Source: Candidatus Sulfotelmatobacter sp. (GTDB lineage Bacteria > Vulcanimicrobiota > Vulcanimicrobiia > Vulcanimicrobiales > Vulcanimicrobiaceae). From it: a DNA stretch of 64,000 nucleotides. The DNA lies in assembly GCA_035504415.1 (NCBI GenBank), contig DATJRY010000010.1:186001-250000 (forward strand). The letters are read 5' to 3'. A program made the translations under genes and the position numbers. Shown piece by piece: positions 52,008-60,615 of the stretch; the stretch's first letter is position 1, and each line of letters begins with the position of its first letter. The notes beneath the pieces were generated by a model that was not told the DNA's origin, did not search any database, and was given only the letters and a program-made list of their open reading frames with translations.

Positions 52008-52439
52008 ATGCCGAAAAAAGGGCCGCACGGCGAGTACGCTCCACTGCCCTCGACGCTGGAACGCTCGCCGCAGAAGGCGCAAGACACCTACGAAGACACG
52101 CTCGAAGCCGCCGAGAAAGAGTACGACCACGACGAGGCGCGCGCGCACCGCGTCGCTTGGGCGTCGGTCAAGCACTCGTTCGAGAAAGTCGGCGATCACT
52201 GGGAGCCCAAGGACGAGCGCGGCCCATCGGACCCGCGCTCGGAGAGCGGCGGCCCCGATCCGAGCGGCGCGTCGTACGGCGGCGTCGACCTCGAGGGGCA
52301 CACCAAGGACGAGCTGCTCGCGATGGCGCGCGAACGAGGCGCGCACGTCACCACCCACATGACGAAAGCCGAGATCGCGAGCGCGCTGCAGCACGCCAAC
52401 GACCGCGAGACCGCGAGCGCGCGCACGCACTCGTCTTGA
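52008..52439 (+). CDS. ChaB-domain protein with Rho-N-like C-terminus
   Basis: 143 residues from ATG 52008. N-terminal ChaB part (about 11-60) with LPSTLERSPQKAQDTYEDTLEAA and HRVAWASVKHSFEK, then a charged linker, then a Rho N-terminal/SAP-like helix pair TKDELLAMARERGAHV and MTKAEIASALQHAN (about 98-135), usually nucleic-acid binding. ChaB relatives occur in many bacteria with no firm function. Independent of the neighbours. Confidence 0.8.
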   Translation: MPKKGPHGEYAPLPSTLERSPQKAQDTYEDTLEAAEKEYDHDEARAHRVAWASVKHSFEKVGDHWEPKDERGPSDPRSESGGPDPSGASYGGVDLEGHTKDELLAMARERGAHVTTHMTKAEIASALQHANDRETASARTHSS

Positions 52440-52474
52440 ACCAACCTTAAGCTGCGGGGGGTAGGGGCCTGTCG

Positions 52475-53839
52475 ATGGCTACGCAGGCACCTGCCCTCTT
52501 CGGATCGATCGACGACGCGCACGTCTCGCGCGCGCAGTGGATGATCGTCCTCGTCGCCGGGATGGGCTTCTTCACCGACGCCTACGACCTGTTCGTGATC
52601 GGCGTCGTGCTCAAGCTGCTCACCCCGGAGTGGCACATCCAGCCGCTCGAGCAGGCGGTGATCGGCGCGACCGCGCTCGTCTCGGCCGCGATCGGCTCGG
52701 CGATCTTCGGACGCGTCGCCGACGTCTTCGGGCGCAAGTACATCTACGGTTTCGAGGTGCTCGTGCTCGGCGCGGGCGCGATCGCGTCGGCGTTCTCGCC
52801 GAACATCTGGTGGCTGATCGGCTTCCGGTTCGTGTTGGGGCTCGGCATCGGCGGCGACTATCCGGTCAGCGCCACGATCGCCAGCGAGTTCGCCGGCTCG
52901 AAAGTGCGCGGACGACTGGTCTCGACGGTGTTCGCGATGCAGGGCATCGGACTGATCGTCGGACCGCTGCTGGCGATCGCGCTGATCGCCGCCGGCCTCT
53001 CGAACGACGTCGTGTGGCGCATCCTGCTCGCGGCCGGCGCGATTCCGCCGCTGGCCGTGTTCTGGGCGCGCCGGCACCTCAAGGAGACGCCGCGCTACGA
53101 GCAGCTGCTCGGGCGCGAGACTGCCGGCATCAAGCCGGTCGCGCGCGAGCACGAACTCTTCGGCGAGATCCGCGAGGCCTACGGCGACGGAAAGCTCCTC
53201 CGGTGGCTGGTCGGCACGTCGCTGGCGTGGTTCTTGCTCGACCTGGCGTACTACGGCAACACGATCTCGAACCAACAGTTCGTCACCGCCGTCGCGCCCC
53301 GCGCCGGCGAGACGCACACGCTCTTCATCTCGCTGCTCGTGTTCGCGTTCGCTGCCTTTCCCGGCTATTTGCTCTCCGTCTACGGGATGGATCGCTGGGG
53401 CCGCAAGACGATCCAGATCCTCGGCTTCGGGATGATGGCGATCAGCTTCGTCGGCATCGCGCTTATCGGCGACGCGAAGGCGATCCTGGTGCCGTTTGTC
53501 GCGCTCTACTGCCTGAACTACTTCTTCACCGAGTTCGGGCCCAACACGACGACCTTCGTGCTGCCGGCCGAGATCTTTCCGGTGCGCGTGCGCAGCACCA
53601 GCCACGGCATCTCCGCCACCGTCGGCAAGGTCGGCGCGGCCGTCGGCACGTTCTCGTTCCCGCTGCTGCAGGCGCAATACGGTCTGCCGGGCCCGATGTG
53701 GGTCGCCGGCGTCGCGTCGGTCGCGGGCCTGGCGATCACCTGGGCGCTGCTCCCCGAACCGAAGGGACTCGACCTCGAGGTCGCCTCGCGCGACACCGCG
53801 TTCGCCCCGGCTGCTCGACTGCAGCCGGCGGTCACGTAG
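52475..53839 (+). CDS. MFS permease, phosphate:H+ symporter (PHS) type
   Basis: 454 residues with 12 helices. The phosphate-permease signatures FFTDAYDLFVIGVVLK (32-47), GRKYIYGFEVLV and LGIGGDYPVSATIASEFA (127-144) are present, plus LDLAYYGNTISNQQF after the central loop, as in Pho84-like permeases. The aspartates in FFTDAYD and the GGDYP are part of substrate and proton handling in that family. Transport of phosphate is the best guess, but aromatic-acid or sugar substrates cannot be excluded. Confidence 0.82.
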   Translation: MATQAPALFGSIDDAHVSRAQWMIVLVAGMGFFTDAYDLFVIGVVLKLLTPEWHIQPLEQAVIGATALVSAAIGSAIFGRVADVFGRKYIYGFEVLVLGAGAIASAFSPNIWWLIGFRFVLGLGIGGDYPVSATIASEFAGSKVRGRLVSTVFAMQGIGLIVGPLLAIALIAAGLSNDVVWRILLAAGAIPPLAVFWARRHLKETPRYEQLLGRETAGIKPVAREHELFGEIREAYGDGKLLRWLVGTSLAWFLLDLAYYGNTISNQQFVTAVAPRAGETHTLFISLLVFAFAAFPGYLLSVYGMDRWGRKTIQILGFGMMAISFVGIALIGDAKAILVPFVALYCLNYFFTEFGPNTTTFVLPAEIFPVRVRSTSHGISATVGKVGAAVGTFSFPLLQAQYGLPGPMWVAGVASVAGLAITWALLPEPKGLDLEVASRDTAFAPAARLQPAVT

Positions 53840-53844
53840 CGCCG

Positions 53845-54609
53845 TCAGCGGTCCTGGACGGTCGGCCGGATCAGGACCTCGTTGATCGCGACGTGGCGCG
53901 GACGCGTCACCACGTAGACGATGGCGTCGGCGATGTCTTGGGCCTGCATGCCCAGGCCCGGTTCGACCAGGGTCTGGATCTGCGCTTGGATCTCGGGCCG
54001 GTTGTGGCTTTGCAGCTCGGTGGCGACGAAGCCGGGCTCGATCAGCGCGATGCGCACGAAACGCTTGGTGATCTCTTGGCGCAGCGACTCACTGAACGCG
54101 TTGACGGCCCATTTGCTGGCGTTGTAGCCGCCGCTGCCGGCGCGCGCGAGGCGCCCGGCGACCGAGCTGACGTTGACCAGATCGGCGACGCGGCGCGGAT
54201 CGCCCTCGGCGGCCTGCAACAGGTGCGGCAGCGCGGCGTTGGTCACGTGCATGAGGGCGCGCACGTTGAGGTCGAGCATCAGGTCCCACTCGTCGGGATC
54301 GGCGCCGACGATCGGGCCGAGCAGCATGACGCCCGCGTTGTTGACGAGGACGTCGAGCCGTCCCAGCGCGCTGACCGTGTCCTCCACGATGCCGCGCGCT
54401 TGTTCGGGGTCGGTGACGTCGGCCTCGAGCACCAGCGCCGCGCCGCCGTCGGCGGCGATGCGTCCGGCCAGCGCTTCGAGGCGGTCGCGGCGGCGCGCCG
54501 CGATGGCGACGTTGGCGCCGTGCGCCGCCAGCGCGGCGGCGGTCGCCTCGCCGATCCCGGAGCTGGCGCCGGTGACGAGCGCGACGGTTCCTTGCAACGA
54601 TGTCGGCAT
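53845..54609 (-). CDS. Short-chain dehydrogenase/reductase
   Basis: 254 residues from ATG 54609. Classical SDR: TGASSGIGEA (NAD(P) motif at 14-23), NNAG at 89-92, catalytic Ser in VNVSSVAG, and YNASK (Tyr/Lys). RR at 38-39 (ARRRDRLE) suggests NADP preference. Substrate unknown; resembles YdfG/serine-type dehydrogenases. Confidence 0.85.
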   Translation of the reverse strand: MPTSLQGTVALVTGASSGIGEATAAALAAHGANVAIAARRRDRLEALAGRIAADGGAALVLEADVTDPEQARGIVEDTVSALGRLDVLVNNAGVMLLGPIVGADPDEWDLMLDLNVRALMHVTNAALPHLLQAAEGDPRRVADLVNVSSVAGRLARAGSGGYNASKWAVNAFSESLRQEITKRFVRIALIEPGFVATELQSHNRPEIQAQIQTLVEPGLGMQAQDIADAIVYVVTRPRHVAINEVLIRPTVQDR

Positions 54610-54640
54610 AGCGTAGGGTCTCGACCCGACGCGGCCGCCG

Positions 54641-55384
54641 TCAGTTTCGGTGCGCGCGCACCCGCAGCCGGACGTAGTCGGCCGTCCAGCGGCCGCCCGC
54701 ATCGCAGAGCACCGGCCGCAACAGGGCGACCGTTTCCGCCAGCGCCTCCGCTCGGTCGGCCGGCGCCAGCGGCGCGAGGAACGGCTGCGCGAAGGTTTCC
54801 AACCAGTCCGCCATCTCGCCGGGCAGCGGCGTGAGGCGCGGCTGCAACACGATCCGCTCGACGACGAACCCGGCCGCTTCCAGCCGCGCGCGATACTCGT
54901 CGGGCGTGGGCAGATACCACGGCATCAGCGCGGCGGCGTCGACGCCGCGGCGCGCCAGCACGGCGTCCAACGCGATGCGCGGCGCGGCGACGTTGCCGTG
55001 GCCGCCGAACTCGGCCACGAAGCGGCCCCCCGGGCGCAGCGCGCGAGCGATGCCGGTCAGCACCGCATCGGGATCCTGCATCCAGTGCAGCGCCGCGTTC
55101 GAGAAGACGGCGCTGAACTCGCGCAAGAACGGCAGCGCGTGCGCGTCGCCTTCGCGCACGTCGAGCCCGCGTGCGCGCGCCGCCGCGAGCAGCTCGCTCG
55201 AGGCGTCGAAGCCGACCAGCTCCGCCCCGCTGCTCGCCAGGCGAGCCGTCAGCGCGCCGTCGCCGCAGCCGAGGTCGAGAATTCGCTCTCCCGGTTGCGG
55301 ATCGAGCCACGCCACCGCCTCGCCCGCCATATCGGCGACGAAGCGCGCGTTGCGCTCGTAGGACGCGGGATCCCAGCGCTGCAT
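54641..55384 (-). CDS. Class I SAM-dependent methyltransferase (trans-aconitate methyltransferase-like)
   Basis: 247 residues from ATG 55384. SAM motif I LDLGCGDGALTARLA (36-50), VGFDASSELLAAAR, post-motif ALHWMQDPDAVL and RALRPGGRFVAEFGG, as in Tam-type enzymes. The opening WDPASYERNARFVADM is also seen there. Could methylate a carboxylate or another small molecule. The start is divergent from the hydrolase gene. Confidence 0.82.
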   Translation of the reverse strand: MQRWDPASYERNARFVADMAGEAVAWLDPQPGERILDLGCGDGALTARLASSGAELVGFDASSELLAAARARGLDVREGDAHALPFLREFSAVFSNAALHWMQDPDAVLTGIARALRPGGRFVAEFGGHGNVAAPRIALDAVLARRGVDAAALMPWYLPTPDEYRARLEAAGFVVERIVLQPRLTPLPGEMADWLETFAQPFLAPLAPADRAEALAETVALLRPVLCDAGGRWTADYVRLRVRAHRN

Positions 55385-55461
55385 TCGGCCGCCAGGACTC
55401 GCCGCATGCCGCGCCCGGTTGCGCCGAGCGGAACGAACCGCCGGGCTGCGAAGCATCGCCC

Positions 55462-56301
55462 ATGCGACATCACCGCGTGGCCGGCGGCGGCGGAACACAG
55501 CTGCACGTCGTCGAGAGCGGCGATCCGGCCGGCCCGCCGATCCTCTTCCTGCACGGATGGTCGCAGGCGCACGCATCCTGGCAACGGCAGCTCAACGCCG
55601 CCGCCCTCCAGTCGTTTCGTCTGATCGCTTGCGATCTGCGCGGTCACGGTGACTCGGACAAGCCACTCGACGGGTACGGCGAGAGCGCGCTCTGGGCCGC
55701 GGACGTCGCGGCGATCCTGTCCGCGCTCGCGCTCGACCGCCCGGTCCTCGTCGGCTGGTCGTACGCGGGCTATGTCATCGCGGATTACGTGCGCGCGCAC
55801 GGTGACGGCGCGCTGCGCGGCATCGTCTTCGTCGGCGCCGCAACCGACACGGGCCGCACCAGCTACGCGCCGCCGGGCGACGGCTGGGCCGGCATCCTTC
55901 CCGACGGGACGGGCAACCCGAACATCTACAGCCCGGGCGCCGAAGAGGCGGCGCTCGCGATGCGGCAGTTCATGCGCGCGTGCTTCGCCGCGCCGGTCGA
56001 TCATCTGACCGAGCTCGAGCTGCTCGGCATCGCGCTCTCGACGCCGCCGCGCGTGCGCGAAGCGCTGTTCGCGCGCCGGCTGGCCAACGACGACGTGCTC
56101 CAAGCGATCCGCGTCCCCGTCTTGATCGCGCACGGCGAGCGCGACCGCATCGTCGACGTCGCGACCGCACGCCACATCGCCGCGCAGATCCCGCAGGCGA
56201 CGCTCTCGCTCTATCCGCAGGCCGGCCACGCGCCGTTCTGGGAAGCGCAGGAGCGCTTCAACGCCGAGTTGGCCGCCTTCGCCCAGCCGGCGCGCGCATA
56301 G
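55462..56301 (+). CDS. Alpha/beta hydrolase
   Basis: 279 residues from ATG 55462. Fold with the oxyanion HGWSQ (about 31-35), RGHGDSDKP, nucleophile Ser in GWSYAG (about 98-103), acid GERDRIVD and His in GHAPFWE near the end. Resembles haloperoxidase-type (non-heme) hydrolases. Next gene starts one base into its stop (TAGTG). Confidence 0.88.
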   Translation: MRHHRVAGGGGTQLHVVESGDPAGPPILFLHGWSQAHASWQRQLNAAALQSFRLIACDLRGHGDSDKPLDGYGESALWAADVAAILSALALDRPVLVGWSYAGYVIADYVRAHGDGALRGIVFVGAATDTGRTSYAPPGDGWAGILPDGTGNPNIYSPGAEEAALAMRQFMRACFAAPVDHLTELELLGIALSTPPRVREALFARRLANDDVLQAIRVPVLIAHGERDRIVDVATARHIAAQIPQATLSLYPQAGHAPFWEAQERFNAELAAFAQPARA

Positions 56302-57035
56302 TGGTCGCGTTCGTCAGCGGCGGGAGCCGCGGGATCGGCGCAGCGATCGTGCGCGCGCTCCGGCGAGCGGGCGCGCAGGTCTTCTTCACCTATCGCGAGC
56401 GCGGCGACGACGCCGCGGCGCTGTGCGCCGAGCTCGGCGACGACGTCGCCGCCTACCCGCTCGACGTCGCCGACGCCGACGCGATCCCGGCCGCGATCGA
56501 GGCTTGCGTCGCGCGCTTCGGCCGCCTCGACGTGCTGGTCAACAACGCCGGCATCTACGTCGAGAACGCGTTCGAAGGCGACGACTACGCCGCGTGGCGG
56601 GCGGGATGGCAACGGACCTTCGACGTCAACCTGTTCGGCGCCGCGAATCTGACCTGGTGCGCGCTGCGCGTGATGCGCGCGCAGGGCTCGGGGGCGATCG
56701 TCAACGTCGCCTCGCGCGCCGCGCATCGCGGCGAGCTGACCCATCCGAACTACGGCGCGTCGAAAGCCGCGCTGGTGAACCTGACCAAGTCGATCGCGCG
56801 CCGCTGCGCGGCGCAGGGGATCGTCGCCTTCGCGGTCGCGCCGGGCTTCGTCGAGACCGAGATGGCGGCCGACGACCTGGCCGTGAACGGCGCGGCGCTG
56901 GCCGCGGAGATCCCGCTCGGCCGGGTCGCGAGCGCCGACGAGGTCGCGCACGTCGTCGCCTTCGTCTGCACGCCGCTCGCGCGGCACCTCAACGGCGCGA
57001 CGCTCGACGTCAACGGCGGATCGTACGTGCGCTGA
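56301..57035 (+). CDS. Short-chain dehydrogenase/reductase (FabG-like)
   Basis: 244 residues from GTG 56301. VSGGSRGIG (NADPH loop), VNNAG, Ser in VNVASRAAH (weak; the catalytic serine is shifted), YGASK, and the end GATLDVNGGSYVR, typical of FabG-like reductases. The LNVASRAA region has Ser at SR; activity is therefore likely but its substrate is unknown. Overlap by one base with the hydrolase suggests a shared transcript. Confidence 0.85.
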   Translation: MVAFVSGGSRGIGAAIVRALRRAGAQVFFTYRERGDDAAALCAELGDDVAAYPLDVADADAIPAAIEACVARFGRLDVLVNNAGIYVENAFEGDDYAAWRAGWQRTFDVNLFGAANLTWCALRVMRAQGSGAIVNVASRAAHRGELTHPNYGASKAALVNLTKSIARRCAAQGIVAFAVAPGFVETEMAADDLAVNGAALAAEIPLGRVASADEVAHVVAFVCTPLARHLNGATLDVNGGSYVR

Positions 57036-57038
57036 GCG

Positions 57039-57815
57039 TCAGCCGAGCACGGCGGTCAGCATCGAGATCGAGCCGAGCTGCACGCCCGACACCGGGAAGC
57101 GGACGGCGTCGTCGATGCGGCGCGCGCCGAGCACGTAGAGCAGCGGCAGATAGTGCTCGGGGGTCGGGACGGCCAGCAGCGCGTCCCCTCCGTGACGGCC
57201 GTAGTCGACCAACGCCGCGTCGTCGCCGGTCTCGAGCGCGCCGCGCACGATCGTCTCGAAGCGGTCGGCCCAATCGTACGGGCGCGGCTCGTGTCGCCCC
57301 CACGCCAGCGCCTCGAGGTTGTGGACGACGTTGCCGCTGCCGATCAGCAACACGCCCTCGTCGCGCAGCGGCGCCAGCTTGCGTCCCAACTCGTAGTGGA
57401 ACGCGGGCGGCTGCGTCTCGTCGATGCTCAACTGCACCACCGGAACGTCGGCGGCGGGAAACGCGTGCACGAGCACCGACCAGGTGCCGTGATCGAGCCC
57501 CCAGCTCGTGTCGCGCGCGACCGGCGCGGGCGCCAGCAGCGCGGCCACCCGATCGGCCAGCCACGGCGCACCGGGCGCGCGATACGACATCTCGTAGAGC
57601 GCGCGCGGAAAGCCGCCGAAGTCGTGGATCGTGCGCGGCTGCTCGGCCGCGGTGACCTTCGTCCCGGGGATGAACCAGTGCGCCGAGACGGCCAGGATCG
57701 CCCGCGGTCGCGGCAGGCCCACGCCGAGCTTGGCCCACGCCTCGGTCGTCGGGTTCGTCTCGAGCGCGTTCATCGGGCTGCCGTGGCCGAAGAACACGAC
57801 CGGCATCGTCGGCAT
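57039..57815 (-). CDS. Class III extradiol ring-cleavage dioxygenase (DODA/YgiD-like)
   Basis: 258 residues from ATG 57815. LigB-fold motifs: FFGHGSPMNAL (8-18), VSAHWF (43-48) and LDHGTWSVL near 106-114, giving the metal-binding histidines; the C-terminal TPEHYLPLLYVLGA is typical. Similar enzymes open catechol rings such as DOPA. The true substrate is unknown. Confidence 0.88.
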   Translation of the reverse strand: MPTMPVVFFGHGSPMNALETNPTTEAWAKLGVGLPRPRAILAVSAHWFIPGTKVTAAEQPRTIHDFGGFPRALYEMSYRAPGAPWLADRVAALLAPAPVARDTSWGLDHGTWSVLVHAFPAADVPVVQLSIDETQPPAFHYELGRKLAPLRDEGVLLIGSGNVVHNLEALAWGRHEPRPYDWADRFETIVRGALETGDDAALVDYGRHGGDALLAVPTPEHYLPLLYVLGARRIDDAVRFPVSGVQLGSISMLTAVLG

Positions 57816-57850
57816 GCGTTGCGCTTCCGTGACCGTACGCGCCGCGCCTG

Positions 57851-59068
57851 TCAGGGACGGTCGGCGAGCACCAGCGACGCGTTCTGGCCGCCGAACCCGA
57901 AAGCGTTGACCTGCACCGTGCGCATCGCCAGCGCGCGCGGCGCGCCGGTGACCAGGTCGAAGCGCGCGGCGGGGTCGAGGTGGGTGGAACCGAGCGTCGG
58001 GACGAGCGTCGCTTCGGCCATTCCGCGCAACGCGACGATCACCGAGGTGACGCCGCTGGCCGCCATCGCGTGCCCGACGTGGCCCTTGAGCGAGGTCACC
58101 GGGATCGGCACTGCACGGCCGCCGGCGATCGCGTCGATGGCGGCGATCTCGACCGCGTCGCCGACCACCGTCGCCGTCCCGTGCGCGAAGATCGCGTCGA
58201 TCGCGTCCGCCTCGACCTGCGCGTCGCGCAACGCCAGCTCCATCGCGCGCGCTTCCCAACGGCCGCTGGGCTCGGGCGAGGTGGGATGGTAGCCGTCGGC
58301 GATCGAGCCGTAGCCGCGTACGTAACCGAGCACCGGAGCGCCGCGCGCGCGTGCGCGCTCGCCGGCTTCGAGCACGACGACGCCGCAGCCGTCGCCCATC
58401 ACGAAGCCGCTGCGCGCGACGTCGAACGGCAACGACGCGCGGGCAGCGTCGGGCGCGGACGAGAGCGCGCCGGCGTGTTGCAGGCTCCAGGCGACGACCG
58501 GCGTCAGCAGCGTCTCGGTGCCGCCGCACAGCGCCACGTCGGCGTCACCGCGCTCGATCAGCCGCGCGCCGTGACCGATGGCGTCGATCGAGCTGGCACA
58601 CGCGGCGGCGATGGTCAGCTGCGGGCCGTGCAGACCGTAGCGCAACGCGAGCGCCGCGGCAGCCATGTTCGGGATGACGTAGGCCATCAAGCGCGGCGGC
58701 ACGTGCGCGGAGCCCTGCGTATCGAGCTGCGCGCGCGCGTCGACCAGCGCCGGGACACCGCCCATCGACGTTCCCAACACGATCGCCGTGCGCTCGGCAT
58801 CGGGCTGCGCGATCCCGGCGGCACGCAGCGCTTCGTCGGCGCAGATCAGCGCGTAGCGGGCGAAACGGTCGGTGCGCTTGGCGGTCGTCGCGTCGAGCCG
58901 GCCGTCCAAGAATGCGTCGGGGACGCCGGCCCACCAGCCGTGCCAGCCCGTCGATGCGGGGGCGCGCACGATCCCCAGGCGGCCGCTGCGAAAGCCGTCC
59001 CAGTTGGTCGCGACGTCGTGCCCGATCGGCGTGAGCAGGCCCGCGCCGGTGACGGCGACGTCTCGCAT
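57851..59068 (-). CDS. Beta-ketoacyl-ACP synthase II-like enzyme
   Basis: 405 residues. Complete ketosynthase triad: C157 in IAAACASS, H296 in FAHGTAT, H333 in LKGHVGHAM. Also GTSMGGVP and GFGGQNASLV near the end. FabF-like, but it stands alone without acyl carrier protein or ketoreductase of a typical fab cluster; the SDR at 56301 is divergent. It may elongate fatty acids or serve a small secondary-metabolite pathway. Confidence 0.9.
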   Translation of the reverse strand: MRDVAVTGAGLLTPIGHDVATNWDGFRSGRLGIVRAPASTGWHGWWAGVPDAFLDGRLDATTAKRTDRFARYALICADEALRAAGIAQPDAERTAIVLGTSMGGVPALVDARAQLDTQGSAHVPPRLMAYVIPNMAAAALALRYGLHGPQLTIAAACASSIDAIGHGARLIERGDADVALCGGTETLLTPVVAWSLQHAGALSSAPDAARASLPFDVARSGFVMGDGCGVVVLEAGERARARGAPVLGYVRGYGSIADGYHPTSPEPSGRWEARAMELALRDAQVEADAIDAIFAHGTATVVGDAVEIAAIDAIAGGRAVPIPVTSLKGHVGHAMAASGVTSVIVALRGMAEATLVPTLGSTHLDPAARFDLVTGAPRALAMRTVQVNAFGFGGQNASLVLADRP

Positions 59069-59083
59069 GCGAACGCGCGCTCG

Positions 59084-59647
59084 TCAGGCGTGTGCGCGGC
59101 GACGGCGCGCTTTGTTGCGGTTGCCGCACGAGGCCATGCTGCACCACACGCCCGAGCGATTCTTCGAGTGATCGTAGAACGCCCACACGCAGGCCGGATC
59201 GCCGCAGGTCTTCATCCGCTGCCACGCGCCGGTGCGCATCGCGTCGTGAACGATGGCCAGTAACCGCGAGAGCGCGCCGTCGATCCCACGATCGGTCGGC
59301 GCGAGCCGCGTTTCACCGTCCGCGAAGTGCACGCACAACGGGGCGCGCGCCGCGGCGGCGTCGAGCAGCGCGGCCGCCGCGGCCGCCGCCGGCGGATCGC
59401 CCTGGCTGGCGATCAGCGCCCGCAACGCTTCGCGGACCTCGAGCGCGCGCCGCCAGCCGGCCTCGTCCACGGACGCGTCGGCGGCCAGCAGACCGCGCTG
59501 CGCCAACCACGTCCGCAGCTGTCCGGGCGTGCCGAGCTCTTCTTTGCCCGGCAGCGGCATGAGGTCGTAGGTGTTGATGAACGTCCGGACGAGCTCGAGG
59601 TCGCCGGGCGCCGATTCGTCGTGTACCGAGGGCACCAACCCCACCAT
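59084..59647 (-). CDS. CGNR zinc finger transcription regulator (ABATE family)
   Basis: 187 residues from ATG 59647. N-terminal ABATE-like part (about 18-120; LVRTFINTYDL, TPGQLRTWL) and a C-terminal CGNR zinc finger (about 145-187): MKTCGDPACVWAFYDHSKN and CSMASCGNRNKARRRR. Such proteins regulate nearby genes through their finger. The divergent region 59648-59723 holds its promoter and that of the small gene at 59724. Confidence 0.85.
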   Translation of the reverse strand: MVGLVPSVHDESAPGDLELVRTFINTYDLMPLPGKEELGTPGQLRTWLAQRGLLAADASVDEAGWRRALEVREALRALIASQGDPPAAAAAAALLDAAAARAPLCVHFADGETRLAPTDRGIDGALSRLLAIVHDAMRTGAWQRMKTCGDPACVWAFYDHSKNRSGVWCSMASCGNRNKARRRRAHA

Positions 59648-59664
59648 AACACCGGCAAAACGGA

Positions 59665-59694
59665 TTGACAAGTTACTAGTACCCGGCGTACCAT
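59665..59694 (+). promoter_or_regulatory. Consensus-like promoter in the divergent CGNR region
   Basis: TTGACA (59665-59670) and TACCAT (59689-59694) are separated by 18 bases on the plus strand. The same -35 overlaps TTGTCA on the minus strand. A palindrome TACTAGTA (59674-59681) is in the spacer and is a candidate operator. Confidence 0.5.
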
Positions 59695-59723
59695 GTTTGC
59701 AGGTTACCGACCCGTCTCCCGAG

Positions 59724-60008
59724 GTGTCCTCCGTGTCGATCCTCTCTCGCCCCCTTCCGACCCATGTGACCGGTACCGACCCCATCGCCGCCTCGCTGCG
59801 GCCGCTGCTGAACGGCTCGCTGGTGGCGCAGGCCCTCGACCGCCAAGGCGAGGTGCGCCGCGCCGTCGCCGCGTGCCGTCCGGCCGCGCTCGCGACCCGT
59901 CCGGCGCCGGCGAGGGCGCGCCGCCGTTCGCGCGGACTGCGCCGCGCGCTGGCGCTGGCGCTGTTCGCGCTGGTGCGCCGCCTCGCGCCCGACGTCGTCC
60001 CCTGCTGA
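59724..60008 (+). CDS. Small basic hypothetical protein
   Basis: 94 residues from GTG 59724 (or GTG 59733). Arg- and Ala-rich (RARRRSRGLRRALALALFALVRRL), with a hydrophobic C-terminal stretch and a terminal Cys. No family recognised and no good ribosome site, but it follows the TTGACA/TACCAT promoter by 30 bases, and an alternative frame 59693-60052 is more arginine-repetitive and less plausible. Coding call is tentative. Confidence 0.35.
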   Translation: MSSVSILSRPLPTHVTGTDPIAASLRPLLNGSLVAQALDRQGEVRRAVAACRPAALATRPAPARARRRSRGLRRALALALFALVRRLAPDVVPC

Positions 60009-60021
60009 CGCGCACCCCCGA

Positions 60022-60615
60022 TCAGCGTGCGGGCCGGATCGTGAGGCCGTAGTGATACGCGAACGGGTGCGTCGCGAGCACCGCGAACCCGCTCGCGCGC
60101 AATCGATCCGTCGCTTCGCGCTCGCCGAAGACGTGATCGCGCGGCGGCCCGACCGGCCGTTCCACGTCGGCGTTCCAGTCGACGATCACCGCCCGTCCGG
60201 CCGGCGCCAGCAGCGCGCGCAGGTGCGCGAGCGCGTCGTCGCCCAGCTCGTGCAGCACGTTGAGCGCCAGTATCCGCTCGACGCCGCCGCGCAGCGCGGG
60301 CAGCGCGTCCGGGCCGATCGGCTCGACGTTCGGGAGCGGCGCCGCGGCGAGTTTTGCGCGCAGCTGGTCGAGCATCGCGTCCTGCTCGTCGAGGGCGAGG
60401 ACGCGCACGTCGGGGCGCGCGCGAGCGATCGCCAGCGCATACGTCCCGGTCCCGGTGCCGAAGTCGAGCAGCAGGCCGTCCGCCGGCAGCTCGAGCAGTG
60501 CCAGCAGCTCGTCGGGCGGGACGTGCGCGAAGCGCGCCTCGTCGTCGAGCAGGGCGCTGCGCCGCGGGTCGAAGCGATGCGGCTGGCGCGCACCGTGCCG
60601 TTCGTCCATCGTCAC
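60022..60615 (-). CDS. Class I SAM-dependent methyltransferase
   Basis: 197 residues from GTG 60615 overlapping the upstream stop (GTGA; an ATG lies 6 bases on). SAM motif I LDFGTGTGTYALAIA (50-64), LALDEQDAMLDQ, a LNVLHELGDDAL segment, then VIVDWN. Small UbiE/Methyltransf_11 type. Coupled downstream of the TauE/SafE permease gene. Substrate unknown. Confidence 0.82.
   Translation of the reverse strand: MTMDERHGARQPHRFDPRRSALLDDEARFAHVPPDELLALLELPADGLLLDFGTGTGTYALAIARARPDVRVLALDEQDAMLDQLRAKLAAAPLPNVEPIGPDALPALRGGVERILALNVLHELGDDALAHLRALLAPAGRAVIVDWNADVERPVGPPRDHVFGEREATDRLRASGFAVLATHPFAYHYGLTIRPAR

Noticed and set aside
59693-60052. 119-residue frame starting at ATG 59693
   Set aside because: The ATG overlaps the predicted -10 box and the product is a nearly pure Arg/Ala/Pro sequence; the frame from 59724 is more protein-like.
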